A stretch of 64,000 nt of DNA from the NCBI RefSeq assembly GCF_003073045.1, contig NC_037593.1:16668725-16732724 (forward strand), read 5' to 3'. Within the stretch, counting starts at the first letter, position 1. The number at the start of each line of letters is the position of its first letter. The position numbers and the translations under genes were made by a program. This DNA comes from Pomacea canaliculata (Eukaryota; Mollusca; Gastropoda; Architaenioglossa; Ampullariidae). Shown piece after piece: positions 1-12,500 of the stretch. The notes below the pieces were generated by a model, which saw only the letters and a list, made by a program, of their open reading frames with translations, ran no database searches and was not told the DNA's origin.

Positions 1-1212
1 TTTTGGCCCACGGCTCCGCTGTCTCCGTGCCTTACTGGGACTGGACACAACCCATCCGACAGCTGCCCGCACTCATCAACGAGGCCTCCTACTTCAATTC
101 TCGCACCCAAAAACGTTGGAGCCCAACCCTTTCTTCCAGGTCAAGATCCCCGGCATCAATCAGGTGACCACCAGAGACCCTCAACCGAGCTCTTTAACAG
201 CGACTACCTCCTCAACAACGTCCTGCTGGCCTTGGAGCAAACCAGCTTCTGCGACTTCGAGATCCAGTTCGAGATCGTGCACAACGCCTTGCACTCTTTG
301 GTGGGTGGTCGAGGCTTGTACTCCCTCAGCTCACTGGACTACTCGGCCTTTGACCCCGTCTTCTTCTTGCACCACGCCAACGTGGACCGCATCTGGGCCA
401 TCTGGCAGGCCCTGCAGCAATACCGGGGGCTGCCGGACGACAAGTCAGACTGCGCCCTCAATGTCATGCGACAGCCGCTCCGTCCCTTCGATGACAAGGG
501 CCAGAACGACTACGACCTCACTAACCGCTACAGCAGACCCATCGACATCTTTGACTACAGCAACCATTTTGACTACCACTACGACACCCTCAACTTCAAC
601 TCGTGGACCATCCCTCAGTTGGAGGAGGTGCTGAAGAGACAGAGAGCGCAGGACAGGCTCTTTGCCGGATTCCTTCTGCACAACATCGGCACCTCCGCCG
701 ATGTCCAGCTCTTCATTTGCGTCGCCACTGGCAACGGGGAGCGGAACTGCAACCACCCTGCAGGATCGTTTTCTGTCCTCGGCGGTGAGACAGAGATGCC
801 TTTCATCTTTGATCGTCTTTACAAGTAAGTCTCCCTTTTTATAGATATATTTCAATATTTGAATATTTTCTCTTTTTTTTTTCTTACATAATACTAAATT
901 TTCAACGCAAGTAAGGTAGTCTCGTTTGTTGCTGTGGTTACATGAGTGGCTTTGTGTGCTGGATGATATAATCACACTGCATTATTGACGCAGGTTTGTC
1001 CAGTAGGAAATACAGTGACTCAGTAGATCAAGTGTTAATCACAGTACTCTGTTGACATAGGTACGACATCAGTGACCCAGTACGAAAGCTGGGCCTGAAA
1101 CTGGACAGCGCTGGCGACATTGATCTTGAGATCAAGATCAGGGCGTACAACGGCTCCTACCTGGAATCCAGCGCTCTTCGGAGACCTTCTCTGATCTTCG
1201 TACCTGGCGAAG
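1..1212 (+). other. Hemocyanin functional unit d, C-terminal two thirds
   Basis: Exons 1-824 and 1061-1212. The window opens just before the VPYWDWT motif that follows the CuA site; the CuA histidines are off the left edge. The CuB site is complete ([10 protein letters not shown], then [16 protein letters not shown]). The unit ends in the usual sandwich domain and a phase-1 linker intron after FVPGE. One A is apparently missing in the A-run near 113 and one C near 183 (the family's DPQPELF reads out of frame). The intron at 825-1060 interrupts the codon for K in RLYKYDI. Confidence 0.9.
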
Positions 1213-4200
1213 GTAGGAATCGGAGACCTTAGTGGCCTTAAACATACGTGGTTTTCCCTGTCCTCAGTGCCGTTATCTTCCCCGATTAAGTTGATACATA
1301 TTTCTGCCGGACAGTTCCTGGACGGTCGTTGGAAGTTTTCTAGTCCAGCTCAGGACTGAAATGATCAAGTCTAGGCTCCACAGCCACAGCGATGACAAGA
1401 CATCAGCTATCCTTAATATTCTCAATGATTAGCAAGAATATCTCTCCACACTGTCATCTTTTTTTACGTAGAATTCACTAACCGTGTATGTTACTTGTTA
1501 CAGACAACAGCCAAGACCAGACAGGCAAAACCGAAAGACGATTGATCAGAAAGAGCGTGACGTCACTGACCATCGGCGAGCGGCGGTCCCTTGTGCTGGC
1601 CCTCCAGAGCCTGGAGGAAGACAGCTCCGCCACTGGTTTCCAGGCGCTGGCCTCCTTCCACGCGGTGCCACCCCTCTGCCCGTACCCTGAGGCCAACCAG
1701 CGTTACGCCTGCTGCGTGCACGGCATGGCCACCTTCCCGCAGTGGCACCGACTCTACACCGTGCAGTTTGAAGACGCACTCCGACGACGAGGGGCCCTCG
1801 TTGGCATCCCCTACTGGGACACCGTCAACCCGCAAGAGTCAGTTTGGGCACCACTTTCACTAATGCTATTTAATATTCAAACAAATTCTTCAGTCTTTCA
1901 TGCTACATTTTTCTCTACATATATATTAAATAAAGGAGTAACGTTCATAGTTCTTGCATTTTGTAGCCAGTGATTTCAAAACACTGCAAAATAAATAAGA
2001 ATTACCATTGTTCTCAGTTCTCTACCCGCGTTTTTCAACGACGATCTACCATGACCCAGTGCTCGACGTGGACATCCCCAACCCATGGGCTGGAGCTGCC
2101 ATCACGTTCGAGAACACTAAGGTTGAGCGTGATTTCCAGTTGGACCGTCTGTCTGATCACGGCGAACACGGCTACGACAACTGGCTGTGGAAGCAATTCC
2201 TCTTAGCCCTCGAGCAGGAGAACTACTGCGACTTTGAGGTACAGTTTGAGATCGCCCACAACGCCATCCACGCCTGGGTGGGCGGCAGCAAAGAGCACAG
2301 CATGGCTCACCTGCACTACGCCTCCTACGACCCCATCTTCCTTCTGCACCACTCCAGCACTGACCGCATCTACGCCCTCTGGCAGGAGTTGCAGCGCCTG
2401 AGAGGTCATGACCCCAATGAAGCCAACTGCGCGCTGGAACTCATGCGGGAGCCGCTCAAGCCTTTCAGTTTCGGTGCACCGTACAACCTTGACCCCATCA
2501 CAAGAGAGTACTCCAAGCCAGAGGACGTCTTCGACTACAAGAGCCACTTCAACTACGAGTACGACACCCTGGAGCTTGCGGGCATCAACGCGGAACTGCT
2601 GCTTAGCATCATCAACAAACAAAAGGTGCAAACGTCTGCTGTTAGCCTTTTTTAGCATACAAGTATACAATATATCGTTCACATCCAAACCTTTTAAATT
2701 GCAGAGGCAGAACTTTTCCTTCGTTCCTTTAAGATGATCACGAAAGCAAGCTTTGAATAGCGGTTACGTGTCATCACGGCAAATATTTGCGTTACTTATA
2801 TATGTTGACTTCCTATGTTTCAGGAAAAGTCGCGAGCATTCGCTGGCTTCCTTCTCGGAGGAATTAAAACTTCTGCCCACGTGGACATCTTGGTGTGTAC
2901 ATCTGAGGACGTGTGCACGGAGGCCGGCGACTTTGACGTCCTGGGCGGCACGGCTGAGATGCCCTGGTCATTCGACCGTCTCTACCGCTATGAGATCACA
3001 GAGGTGGGTGCAGGTGTGGTGTTGAGTGCATGTGTTTTCAATCACTAGATTCATTTAGTAGTTGCTCTTGTTTGTTGTTTTGACATCATACCATAATTCA
3101 GTTGTCCACCACTGTAACAGAACTCTTGATGCTTGCATACATACTCTGTAACAACACTATCGGTACATGTTCACCCATTGTAACAGGTGCTGGAGAAGAA
3201 GGCTTGAGCGTTGACGACGCCTTCACAGTTAAAGTGCAGCTCCGAGCTCTCAACGGCTCTGAGTTGAGCTCCAGCCTCATCCCCACTCCCTCCGTACTCT
3301 ACGAGCCTAAGTCACGTGAGTACCAACACCCTGTATAAAGACACACGTGTCGCGCCATTGCACATGGCGAGCGTGATGGGATTGAGATGCTAGTTGTATG
3401 AGCAACTTAATTGTTACAGTTACTGGCTGTTACCTTAGGCGGAAGAAAGTTAAAATATGGGTGACAGCTGCACACTCACCGAAAAAGAACACAACGGGTA
3501 AAATAACGGACATAATCTTTTGATGACTGGTCCATATAGACAATTGCAAGATCTGTGGACCAAACAGACATGCACGTGCTTTCACATAATGAACTTACCG
3601 ACTATGTTTGTGTGTGTGGTTGCAGGAGTAACATCGATTTACGAGCTACCCCCGAACCGAGTGCGTCACGAAATCTCACACCTTGATGCTCGCGGCATCA
3701 TGAGCCTGAAGGCTGCACTCAGTGATCTTGAACATGACGAGGGCAAGAGCGGCTGGCAGGTAACTATGACAATTTATGGCTCTATAGCTTATAAACAATA
3801 AATAAAATGATCAAGTTTATGAGGTGACATGAACACAGGGTCTAACACTCAATACTGCTTGAAAATTATTCGTCCATGTTAGAAGATTTTGAAACTTTGA
3901 AAAATAGAACCCTGAGAATTCGATATCAGAAGACTTGAGCCATACTCTCGGTTGAAAAGGGTTCTACGCATTACACGGGTGTTAATCGTTAACTGTTTAT
4001 TGTAAACATTGCACAAAAAATCTGTTAGACACACACACACACACACAGAGAAAAACCGCTTGAAGAAGAAGTAATTAAGCGGATATTTGAATATTTCTTT
4101 GGATGGCATGTCATTGTCATTGCCATTTCCATTGCTGGACTGGACAGCTGCAATATGTTGTTCGAGAATGTCAGATAAATATCCAACCACTTAAAAACTC

Positions 4201-7200
4201 CTTGGAGTAATCTGTTTAATAGACACCTTCTTCTTTAGTTTTTTTAACACAATGGTACATAAATTTGTACACGTGTTGAAAGGAAACATGTTAGAATGGT
4301 TGTTATTCTGTACAGGCACTAGCAGCTTTCCACGGAGTGCCCGCCCTGTGTCCTTCACCTGATGCGCCCAAGTACGCCTGCTGTCTGCACGGTGTGCCCA
4401 CCTTCCCCCACTGGCACCGTCTGTACACCCTGCAGGTCAGTGACCTCGCTGTCAGCAGCTTTGTTTGCATCTGGTTGCCATAAACAAACACGTGATCGCT
4501 GAAATTTCACTGGTTGTTTAGTGACAATTTGGTAGTCTTAATTCGCATTACACAAACATTTTTCGTACTGCTAGTGCTACTTATAATTAGAACTGGAAAC
4601 TTTCAATTGTAAAAGAGCATGACATGTTTTCTGGAAAAAACACTTTAAAATTTACTGAAATAATTATTCCAGAGATTTAAATTACATAATATAAATTGTG
4701 TCCATACATTAGATTAATTTTTTTTAATATAATTTATATTTTTTCTAAAACATTTTCAGATACGAGTCTGCAATAAAAAATAAGAAAGATAATTATTTTA
4801 AGAACAGCTTAATTACAAGTTAGCACCTGTATCTCATTACGGGTAGGTTTGCGGATATTGCGCTGCTGAGCATGTCATCACTGTCGTGACTGTTTGCAGG
4901 TGGAGCAGGCGCTCTTGAAGCACGGTAGCACCGTGGCTCTGCCCTACTGGGACTGGACGCTGCCCATCAGCCAGCTGCCCTCACTCTTCACCGAGCAGAC
5001 CTTCTACGATGCCTGGAAGGACGAGGTATTGGAGAACCCCTTCGCACGTGGCTACATCAAGGAGTCTAAGGGTTACACCGTCCGCGACCCCCAACCCGAG
5101 CTCTTCAAGCTCTCAGCTGACGGCAAGCACTCCGTCCTCTTTGATGAGGTTTGTATGCATGTAATAACAATGGTTCAATACATGCATTTTGCTTGATGTA
5201 GTGGTGGAGAGGTATGCCTAAAGAGACATGATCGCGTTTGTAAGTTTAAGACCCGTAGCTGGGCAAAACCCGGCAACGACCATCAGTCTAACGGACTCCG
5301 TCGTGTGTTACTGACTAGGTGCTGCTGGTGCTGGAGCAAACCGACTACTGTGATTTCGAAGTGCAATTTGAGGTGACCCACAATGCCATCCACTACCTGG
5401 TGGGCGGCCATCAGTCCTACTCCCTGTCGTCGCTGCATTACTCCTCCTACGACCCCATCTTCTTCACCCACCACACCTTCGTGGACAAGATCTGGGCCGT
5501 GTGGCAAGAGCTGCAGAAGCGTCGAGGCCTTCCTTACGACCGGGCTGACTGCGCCGTCAACTACATGAGCGATGCCATGCAGCCCTTCAACTCCGAGGAC
5601 CTCAACGAGAACGCCTTCACGCGCGCTCACGCTCTGCCGAAGGATGTCTTCAACTACCAGGACCTCAACTTCCGCTACGACGACATGAAGCTGGGAGGTC
5701 TTAACCTGGACGAGCTTGAGGAGGAGATCCGCCAGCATCAGAGCAAGGCGCGAGTCTTCGCTGGCTTCCTGCTGCACGGCATAGGCACGTCGGCGGAAGT
5801 GAGGTTCTCTGTGTGTCAAGAGAATGGCAAGTGCACGCGCGCCGGCGCCATCTTCGTCCTCGGCGGTTCTCTGGAGATGCCTTGGGCCTTCGATCGTCTG
5901 TACAAGTAAGTCTCGGCTGTCAGACCACTCTTAGAGTATGTTATCGCCATTGAATATGTCCAGAGACGATTATTTCAATAGTCAGAATGTTTTTAGACGA
6001 ATGCTGCTGTAGCTCAAACATTGAAACCTTTGTAAGTGGACTGTATTTGTGATATCGTTGGCGCAGACACTTTCTAATCACGGGAGTTTGATTCTGTCCT
6101 TTAAAGGTATGACATCACCGACACTCTGAATGAGCTGCATATTCGTCCCGAGGATGTCTTTAATGCCGAGGCACCCTTCTCCCTCCGCTATGAGATCATC
6201 GCTGTTAACGGCACCGCACTGCCACGTTCTTCGCTGTCCAAACCCACCATCATCTTCAAACCGGCCGTCGGTACGTGAGCGTGATACTGTCATTCTGCAG
6301 CAGATTTGATTCAGTCTTACTACCGTGTCCATGGTATGATTTGCCTGAGAACAGGTGAAGCACTCGTTGGTGTGTAAACTATGTCAATCGTTTTGTTTTT
6401 TGTTTTTACAGGAGCTCAGGCTGAAGAAGCTTCCTATTCCGTGTCCGGCATTGGTGTCCGTAAGAACATCAACACTCTGACTGTGGCCGAGACAGAGAGC
6501 CTGAAGAAGGCCCTGAGAGCTGTTCAGCAGCAGAGCGGCCCTAGAGGTTACCAGGAGATCGCCGCTGCTCACGGCTACCCTGGCTTGTGCAAGAACAACG
6601 GTCACAAGGTGGCCTGCTGTCACCATGGAGCAGCCAGCTTCCCGCAGTGGCATCGTCTCTTTGTCGTCACCCTGGAGCGCGCGCTGACTCTGCAGGGCGC
6701 ACGCGTGGGCATCCCGTACTGGGACTGGACGGAGTCCTTCACTTCACTACCGAATCTCCTTACCGACAAGGACGACAACCCCTTCGAACATGGCGAGATC
6801 GCTTCTCTAAACGAAAAGACAACTCGTTCACCTCGGCCTCAGCTCTTCAGTGACCCCGAGCGAGGCGAGGAATCCTTCTTCTACCGCCAGATCCTCCTGG
6901 CCTTCGAGCAGCGCGACTACTGCGACTTCGAGGTGCAGTACGAGGTCACCCACAACGCCATCCACTCCTGGATCGGAGGCACAGTCCTTACGGCATGTCC
7001 ACCCTCGAGTACTCGGCCTACGACCCATCTTCTTTATCCATCACTCCAACGTCGACCGGCAGTTTGCCATCTGGCAGGCCCTGCAGCGCTACCGTGGCCT
7101 GGACTACAACAGCGCCAACTGCAACATCCAGGAGCTGCGTCAGCCACTGGAGCCCTTCAACTGGGACAGCAATCCCAACGACTTCATCCGCGAGAACGCG

Positions 7201-10200
7201 CACGCTGTCGATGCTTTCGACTACGATCAGTTCAACTACCAGTACGATGACCTCAACTTCCACGGACTGACTATCCCTCAACTGGAGGAGGTCATCGAGA
7301 AGAGAAGAAGCGAGGACCGTGTATTCGCCAACTTCATGCTTCAGGTAAGTGTCCATGATGATTTATTCTCTTTCTTTTATCAACAGGTAATTGTGGTGAT
7401 TTATTGCGTAATGCTCTCATAACAACATATACAACTTTATGCTTTGGTTAAGTGTTTATTATTTTCTCATTTATGTTATGAATCTTGCTCACTTTTTTAT
7501 TGCTGGACGTATACATTGGGTCTCAGTATTTGTTATTTTAAAAAAATATTTTTGCCTTATTAACTTCTTTCTTATCGTCAATCCTCAAACCTAACTGACC
7601 ACTGGTAAACGAAAGAAGAAGAAATTTTTAGACCTGATTGTCAAATAACCTATAAATAGATTGCTTTACACGGTAATTAAATGAAATATGTTACTTCTTC
7701 ACAAAGACAACCGTGAAGGGGAGAAATAATTATTTTTTAGATCGTGACCTAGAAAGTCTTCAAAATTGATTCTCGTCTCTCCATAGTGATCAATAGTCTG
7801 TCTGCATCTTACATATATTCCTTTACATGGAATATTTTCAAAGCTTTAAAAAAAAGTCACAGATAAATTACAAATGACATATCTCTGTCAGGGTTTCAAA
7901 GCCAGCGCTGATGTGACCTTTGACCTGTGTGACGCCGACAACCACTGCAGCTTCGCCGGCACCTTCGCCGTGTTGGGCGGGCCTCTTGAGATGGACTGGC
8001 ACTTCGATCGCCTCTTCCAGTATGACGTCACTTCCGTCTTCAACCAGATGCACCTGCGTCGGACTCTGTCTACCACTTCGATGTGCACATCACGGCTATC
8101 AACGGCACTCAACTGGCTCGTCGCTGCTGGAGTCTCCATCCGTCAGCTTCGTGCCGGGCAAAGGTCAGACTAATGTCTTGCTGCATGTTACACGTGTTGT
8201 GTCTATCGTGCTGCTGTACTGCTCGTACCTATCACCTGCAAGGTGTTGATTAACCTGCTCATCTTACAAATCAGCGTAGGTTAGAAGATTTTCAAGACTC
8301 GGGTCAAGACGGCGATGTCCTTTGTGTCTGTGCAGGTAAGACTGGCAGCCGGGCTGTGGCCAAAGAAGACCCGCAACCCACGAAGACCAAAGATGTCGTG
8401 CGATATGAGGTGTCCGCCCTTAGCTTGGAGCAGGTACGATACCTCGGGTTTGGCATCTATCTGGATTCTATATTTGAGTAGATAGTGCTCCATCTAACTG
8501 TAATTTTACTGTGTTGTATGGCTATCAACACGGGTCTGTACACTAAGTATGTTCCTTTCAACTGCCTTGGATGATTATATAAGAATATAATTTATTTTTT
8601 CTGGATGTTTGTTTACCCGATATTCCGCATATAAACATGTCGAAATCATAACACAATAAGAAATTAAACAGTTTTGTCAGAGTTTTAATTATTTTCTTTT
8701 CCACCCATTTATCACTGGAAAATGTATCGTACACATACTGACCAAAAGCTACAGACTGAAGACTAGTGCAGAAAAGCCGTCACTGTATGTTGACCTCACT
8801 GACCTGTCTGTTTGTGTCCGTCAGGTGAGCAACCTAAAGAACGCGCTGTACAAGCTGCAGAACGACGACGGTCCCAACGGCTACGAGGCCATCGCCAGCT
8901 TCCACGGCGCACCCAAGCTGTGTCCGGAGAACGCCACCGACCGCTACGCCTGCTGCACGCACGCATGCCCGTCTTCCGCACTGGCACCGCCTCCTGACGT
9001 GCAGTTCGAGATGGCGCTGAGGGACAAGGGCGCTCTGATCGGCATTCCTTACTGGGACTGGACTCGCCCGTCCAAGGCTCTGCCTTCGCTCCTCACCAGC
9101 ACCGACAACAACCCCTTCTCCACGTGAGTAGCCCGCACTGGATCCTTCGGGATCTTTCCTGCGACTGGGATCGTCAAATGCTTGCATACTGTGTCGAGAG
9201 TGTCAGAGGTAGCAACACTCACTGATGTCTTGTCACTGACGTGAATGAAGTCTTTCTTATGCAACATAGAAAATTGATATACGGATGCGTACTTACAGTT
9301 ACCAGATCAAGTTCGCACAGCACGAGGTGACAAGGGACGTGCAACCAGGCTTGTACAACCGCCGGCAGCAAAGTGGTCTCGACTCCTTGTTCTACCAGAC
9401 GCTGGAGACGCTGGAGGAGACCAACTACTGCGACTTCGAGGTGCAGTTCGAGATGCTTCACAACACCATCCACGCGCTGGTAGGCGGCCACGGCACATAC
9501 TCCATGTCGACATTGGAGTACTCGGCCTTTGACCCCTTCTTCATGATCCACCACTCCAGCATCGACCGCATCTGGCAGATCTGGCAGACCCTACAGAAGC
9601 TGCGCAACGCTCCTTCAACTATGCTCGCTTGCCTCAGAAACCTCTACCGCCTCTGGAGCCTTCAACTACGAAAGCAAAAACCCCAACCCCGTCACCCGCG
9701 CCAACTCCCGACTGTCCAGATCTTCGACGCTTCTAAGTCCACTATAACTTCGACAACCTCAATCTAAACGGCACAGCGTGTCCGAGATCAACACCATCAT
9801 CGAGAACCTTCGCGACCGCGACCGCGTGTACGCCGGCTTCGTCTTGTCCGGAATCGGGTCAGCGCCACGGCCAACGTAAAACTCGTGCGCAAGGTGGCGA
9901 CCCTGTGACGTGGGGTCTTTCTACATCCTGGGCGGCGACGGCGAGATGCCTTGGGCCTACGAACGTGCGTGTACAAGTATGACGTCACTGATGCCTTGGA
10001 GAAGCTGGGCCTTAACGCCTACTCCAACTTCGGTTTCCAGGTGACGCTGACCAAGTATAACGGCGAGCAGCTGGACGCCAACCTGGCCACCCCTGTTGTC
10101 ATTTCTCGCCCCGCCCATGCCGACTACGACGTCCTGATTGTGCCATTATTCCCAGAAAACCAACTGCCTCCTAAGGTAAGCATCCTGCGTGACCAACGGA

Positions 10201-10635
10201 TCTCTGCTCTTTAAAAGTACTAGTGTGAAAATATTATTGTGGAAGGTATTTTTGAGAACGACTTAGACAGCTAATGTAAAACGAAAGATTCTTTTCATGC
10301 GACAGGTGGACCTACCACCGTCTTTTTCTCCTGACCAGGTGTTGGACAGGTAACGTGCAGGTGGACATTGTGACTTTGTGTCTTTCATGCTACAGGTGAT
10401 CGTCAGCCGCGGCACTCGCGTCCGCTTCCACTACACGGTCTCCGACCTCAACGCAACGTTAAGGAGGTAGGCAGCTACACCAGCCTGTCCCTGTGCTCCA
10501 TCCCCCCTGGCGACGCCAACTCTTACCAGTCTGACGTCAACTACAGCTGGAGCTGGAGACTACTTTTTCGTCTCCTCCAACAAGACTCGGTGTCAGCAGG
10601 GCAAGCGCGTGCAGATCAGCATCGACGATGAGTAG
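1..10635 (+). CDS. Hemocyanin, 3' part of gene (FU-d partial to FU-h)
   Basis: Extracellular copper protein that carries O2 in mollusc hemolymph. Five consecutive globular units of about 400 residues are visible. Each has a CuA region (CC-x-HG ... FPxWHR), a CuB region (HNxIH-x-x-VGG ... HHxxxDRIWxxWQ) and a beta-sandwich end (FAGFLLxGIGTSA ... FDRLYKYDIT). Exons inferred from GT-AG signals and phase: 1-824, 1061-1212, 1504-1837, 2018-2625, 2824-3003, 3187-3315, 3625-3759, 4316-4435, 4900-5148, 5319-5905, 6107-6270, 6412-7344, 7892-8163, 8336-8433, 8825-9123, 9299-10175, 10396-10635. FU letters are assigned by counting back from the tailed last unit. The 5' part lies left of the window. Several single-base indels interrupt the frame in FU-d, -e, -g and especially -h, while FU-f is clean. 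Homopolymer context suggests assembly error, but decay of the gene is not excluded. Confidence 0.96.
1504..3315 (+). other. Hemocyanin functional unit e
   Basis: Exons 1504-1837, 2018-2625, 2824-3003 and 3187-3315. CuA motif [17 protein letters not shown] motif, then CuB motifs [10 protein letters not shown] and [16 protein letters not shown]. The 1837/2018 junction gives a good reading up to FFNDD. The frame then shifts before YHDPVLDVD (about 2045), so one small indel is likely there. A second is likely near 3202, where a G seems to be missing from the codons for KKGLS. Introns fall at the FU linkers and inside the unit. Confidence 0.9.
3625..6270 (+). other. Hemocyanin functional unit f, reading frame intact
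   Basis: Six exons: 3625-3759, 4316-4435, 4900-5148, 5319-5905 and 6107-6270, with the linker intron before 3625. All splice junctions keep phase and no frame break was found. CuA is [14 protein letters not shown], followed by YWDWT. CuB is [10 protein letters not shown] and [16 protein letters not shown]. An N-glycosylation sequon (NGT) lies in the sandwich domain at about 6209. FU-f is more finely split by introns than FU-g next to it, which carries the same region in one 933-bp exon. Confidence 0.93.
4027..4048. repeat. (CA)n microsatellite in hemocyanin intron
   Basis: About ten CA units inside the FU-f intron 3760-4315. Confidence 0.85.
6412..8163 (+). other. Hemocyanin functional unit g
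   Basis: Exons 6412-7344 and 7892-8163. CuA reads [14 protein letters not shown]; CuB reads [10 protein letters not shown] and, after a frame change, [16 protein letters not shown]. Two C bases appear to be missing, near 6980 (expected GGHSPYG) and near 7026 (expected DPIFF). Two more single-base losses are likely in the last exon near 8055 and 8123, where the family expects [15 protein letters not shown] then [13 protein letters not shown]. All four are in short runs. Residues on both sides of each break are well conserved. Confidence 0.88.
8336..10635 (+). other. Hemocyanin functional unit h with C-terminal tail, many indels
   Basis: Exons 8336-8433, 8825-9123, 9299-10175 and 10396-10635. 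This is the last unit. After the sandwich domain comes an extra tail of about 100 residues, typical of FU-h in gastropod hemocyanins (cupredoxin-like in keyhole limpet protein), ending IDDE and TAG at 10633. The CuA stretch (8950-8998) is disrupted: three single-base losses turn the expected THGMPxFPHWHR into unrelated residues. More breaks occur across 9610-9970 and 10455-10560. CuB ([27 protein letters not shown]) is clean. At least eight indels make this the worst-preserved unit of the gene. Confidence 0.88.
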
Positions 10636-10713
10636 ATGGCCTCGGGTCTTCTTTCGACAGGTCAGCAACAATACTGAAAATTTACTTTATTCTCTTTCTC
10701 ATTCTTCGTCTGG

Positions 10714-10764
10714 TTGTGTGTGTGTGAGAGAGAGAGAAAGTGCATGAGAGAGAGAGAGAGAGGT
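10714..10764. repeat. GT/GA microsatellite
   Basis: A run of TG dinucleotides followed by two blocks of GA repeats, just after the hemocyanin stop codon. Confidence 0.85.
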
Positions 10765-11070
10765 GTAAAGGAAAGCGTGTTTCTGAGATGTGTGTTAAAG
10801 GGATAAAAAGTGTGCGTGTGTGTCTGGTTGTGTGTCCTTGTGTACGTGTGACACAGAAAGGATGACCCCTTCACTAACCTTGTTTTTTCCTGTGGGCAGG
10901 TCAAAGGGTAATTCGCCGTGTCATTGTCAACGATTGGCCAAATTACTCCTCTTGACGTCACTGTCGTTTTACTGTAGTTTTCTGTTAGCAATGCTGACAG
11001 TGTCTAAGTGACTGTTATCGTCACCTGTAACGTGTTTAGTCTTGCTAGAAATGTGAATAATAATGAAGGC

Positions 11071-11076
11071 AATAAA
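11071..11076 (+). terminator. Candidate polyadenylation signal AATAAA (proximal)
   Basis: Perfect AATAAA about 436 bp after the hemocyanin stop. A T/G-rich stretch follows about 25-35 bp later. Confidence 0.5.
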
Positions 11077-11156
11077 ATGTTGGAAATTGTCAAATGTCTT
11101 GCTTTGTTGTGATTCTTGATGCATGCTCTTGAATGTTTATGCTGAAACCAGTGTTC

Positions 11157-11162
11157 AATAAA
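11157..11162 (+). terminator. Candidate polyadenylation signal AATAAA (distal)
   Basis: Second perfect AATAAA about 522 bp after the hemocyanin stop. Confidence 0.4.
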
Positions 11163-11180
11163 TTTCCTGACGATGAAAGA

Positions 11181-12229
11181 AAGAAAGGAAATAAATATAT
11201 TGTGTTTATTGTGGGCTGGACTGAGCAAGCACAACATTGATTGCATGTCCGATGACTTAGTTATCCACGAAAAACCGGTTTTACACGCACGCTTGCACAC
11301 AGAGCAAAGAGAGCAAGCAGTCAATATATATATACACACAGCCTTAAACATATGTTCCTGTGTGTACAACTTTCTTGTGCTAAATATTGAATTTTTCCCT
11401 TTACCTACAATCAGAGCAGTTGCTGTTATAGGTCGTGTTAATTAAAAAAAAACCTTTTTAGCCAAACAAAATTTAGATAGATAAAATCTCTCGTTTATGC
11501 ATTTCGTACAAACTTTGAGTGTTGATCCTCACCTGTAAGCAATCGTTCTTAACCTGTAAGCTTTCTAACACAGTTTAAATGGGCGGATGACTTAGTTCCC
11601 CTCTCCTCGAAAAAAAGGTCGAGCATCTTTCTACGCCACTGGTCTGGTCAGGTGAACATGCAAATGTAACATTACCTGATGGTGTAGGAGTTCCTTGGTG
11701 GCCTTTGATCGGAAACTGTATCTGTATCTAAAATTCAGGACAGGTACATGTGAAAATTACTTTACGGTATCAGGTCAGGTCAGGTGGGCATTGACTATGC
11801 TCAATACAAATGTTGACAGGTAAAAACAGGTAATTATCTGGAACTTGTACGCTTCCTTCAGTATTTCGTTTATCCATCTTCTCGTGATTTATTTCCTTAC
11901 ACTTCAGTACCCAATGTTCTTCCATCAAAGAAGTCAATAGTTTATGTTGTATCTTTCAATCTTTTTGAAAGTAGTGTGTCTGAGGTAGTAGGGGAGAGAG
12001 GGTACGCTCCTGGATTCGTGTTTTAACCCTGGCTGTCTCTGACCCTTCTCCTCCAACTGTTGTAACAGGTTGAGTCAAATCGACCATTGCTGAACTTTCT
12101 CTGCTCAGCACCTCTACTCTCCTTTCATAAAGATTCAATCTAGTCCTGTAACCACAACATGCGCAAAAAATAGCTAGCACTGAACCTAATCCATAAACCT
12201 AAGAGAAAAATTCATAGTGAAGTTAGTCA
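11181..12229. other. Intergenic DNA, no gene seen
   Basis: AT-rich sequence with short open frames only. No recognisable coding region or RNA gene. CAGGT-type words are frequent around 11640-11840 but do not form a clear array. Confidence 0.5.
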
Positions 12230-12500
12230 TCACTTGGCAACGCGTGCCTGAAATGGAAGTGATCAAGAATTGCGATAATGCGAAGAAGTAACAGTTCGTC
12301 ACATATGCCGGCTGCTCAAACCGGTTTTTTTTTTCCCTTTTTCTTCGGTTTAAGAGAGAAAAAGTAGCCTGCACTAGATGTTGCTCCTGCCACGAAGGCT
12401 TTCACCCAACTGCTGTTCTTGACGGTCGTGGTGGGAAAGTACATCATACACCGAGTTGTGATTTTCCGCTACAGGTGGTGGTGGTGGTGGGGGGGAATGA
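12230..12500. repeat. Fragment of the glycosyltransferase duplication unit (block B)
   Basis: Clearly similar to 32960-33180 and 59270-59570. Shared words run from GAAATGGAAGTGATCAAG-like sequence through GCCGGCTG(C/T)TCAAAC to CATCATACACCG-GTTGTGATTT. In the other two places it lies well upstream of a minus-strand glycosyltransferase gene. Here it lies between hemocyanin and copy A with no gene to its left, so it may be the relic of a lost copy or a dispersed repeat. It ends in a short GGT/G-rich tract. Confidence 0.6.

Larger units (their letters stand above)
10636..11180 (+). other. Hemocyanin 3' UTR and downstream region
   Basis: Non-coding DNA after the stop codon, AT-rich, containing a GT/GA dinucleotide tract and two canonical polyadenylation hexamers. 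The true transcript end cannot be fixed from sequence. An intron in the UTR is possible, since CAG/GT-like sequences occur near 10660. Confidence 0.6.

Noticed and set aside
445-975. 176-codon minus-strand open frame in hemocyanin
   Set aside because: Shadow of the GC-rich hemocyanin coding strand; no recognisable protein. The same applies to 2203-2688, 5283-5819 and 7018-7356.
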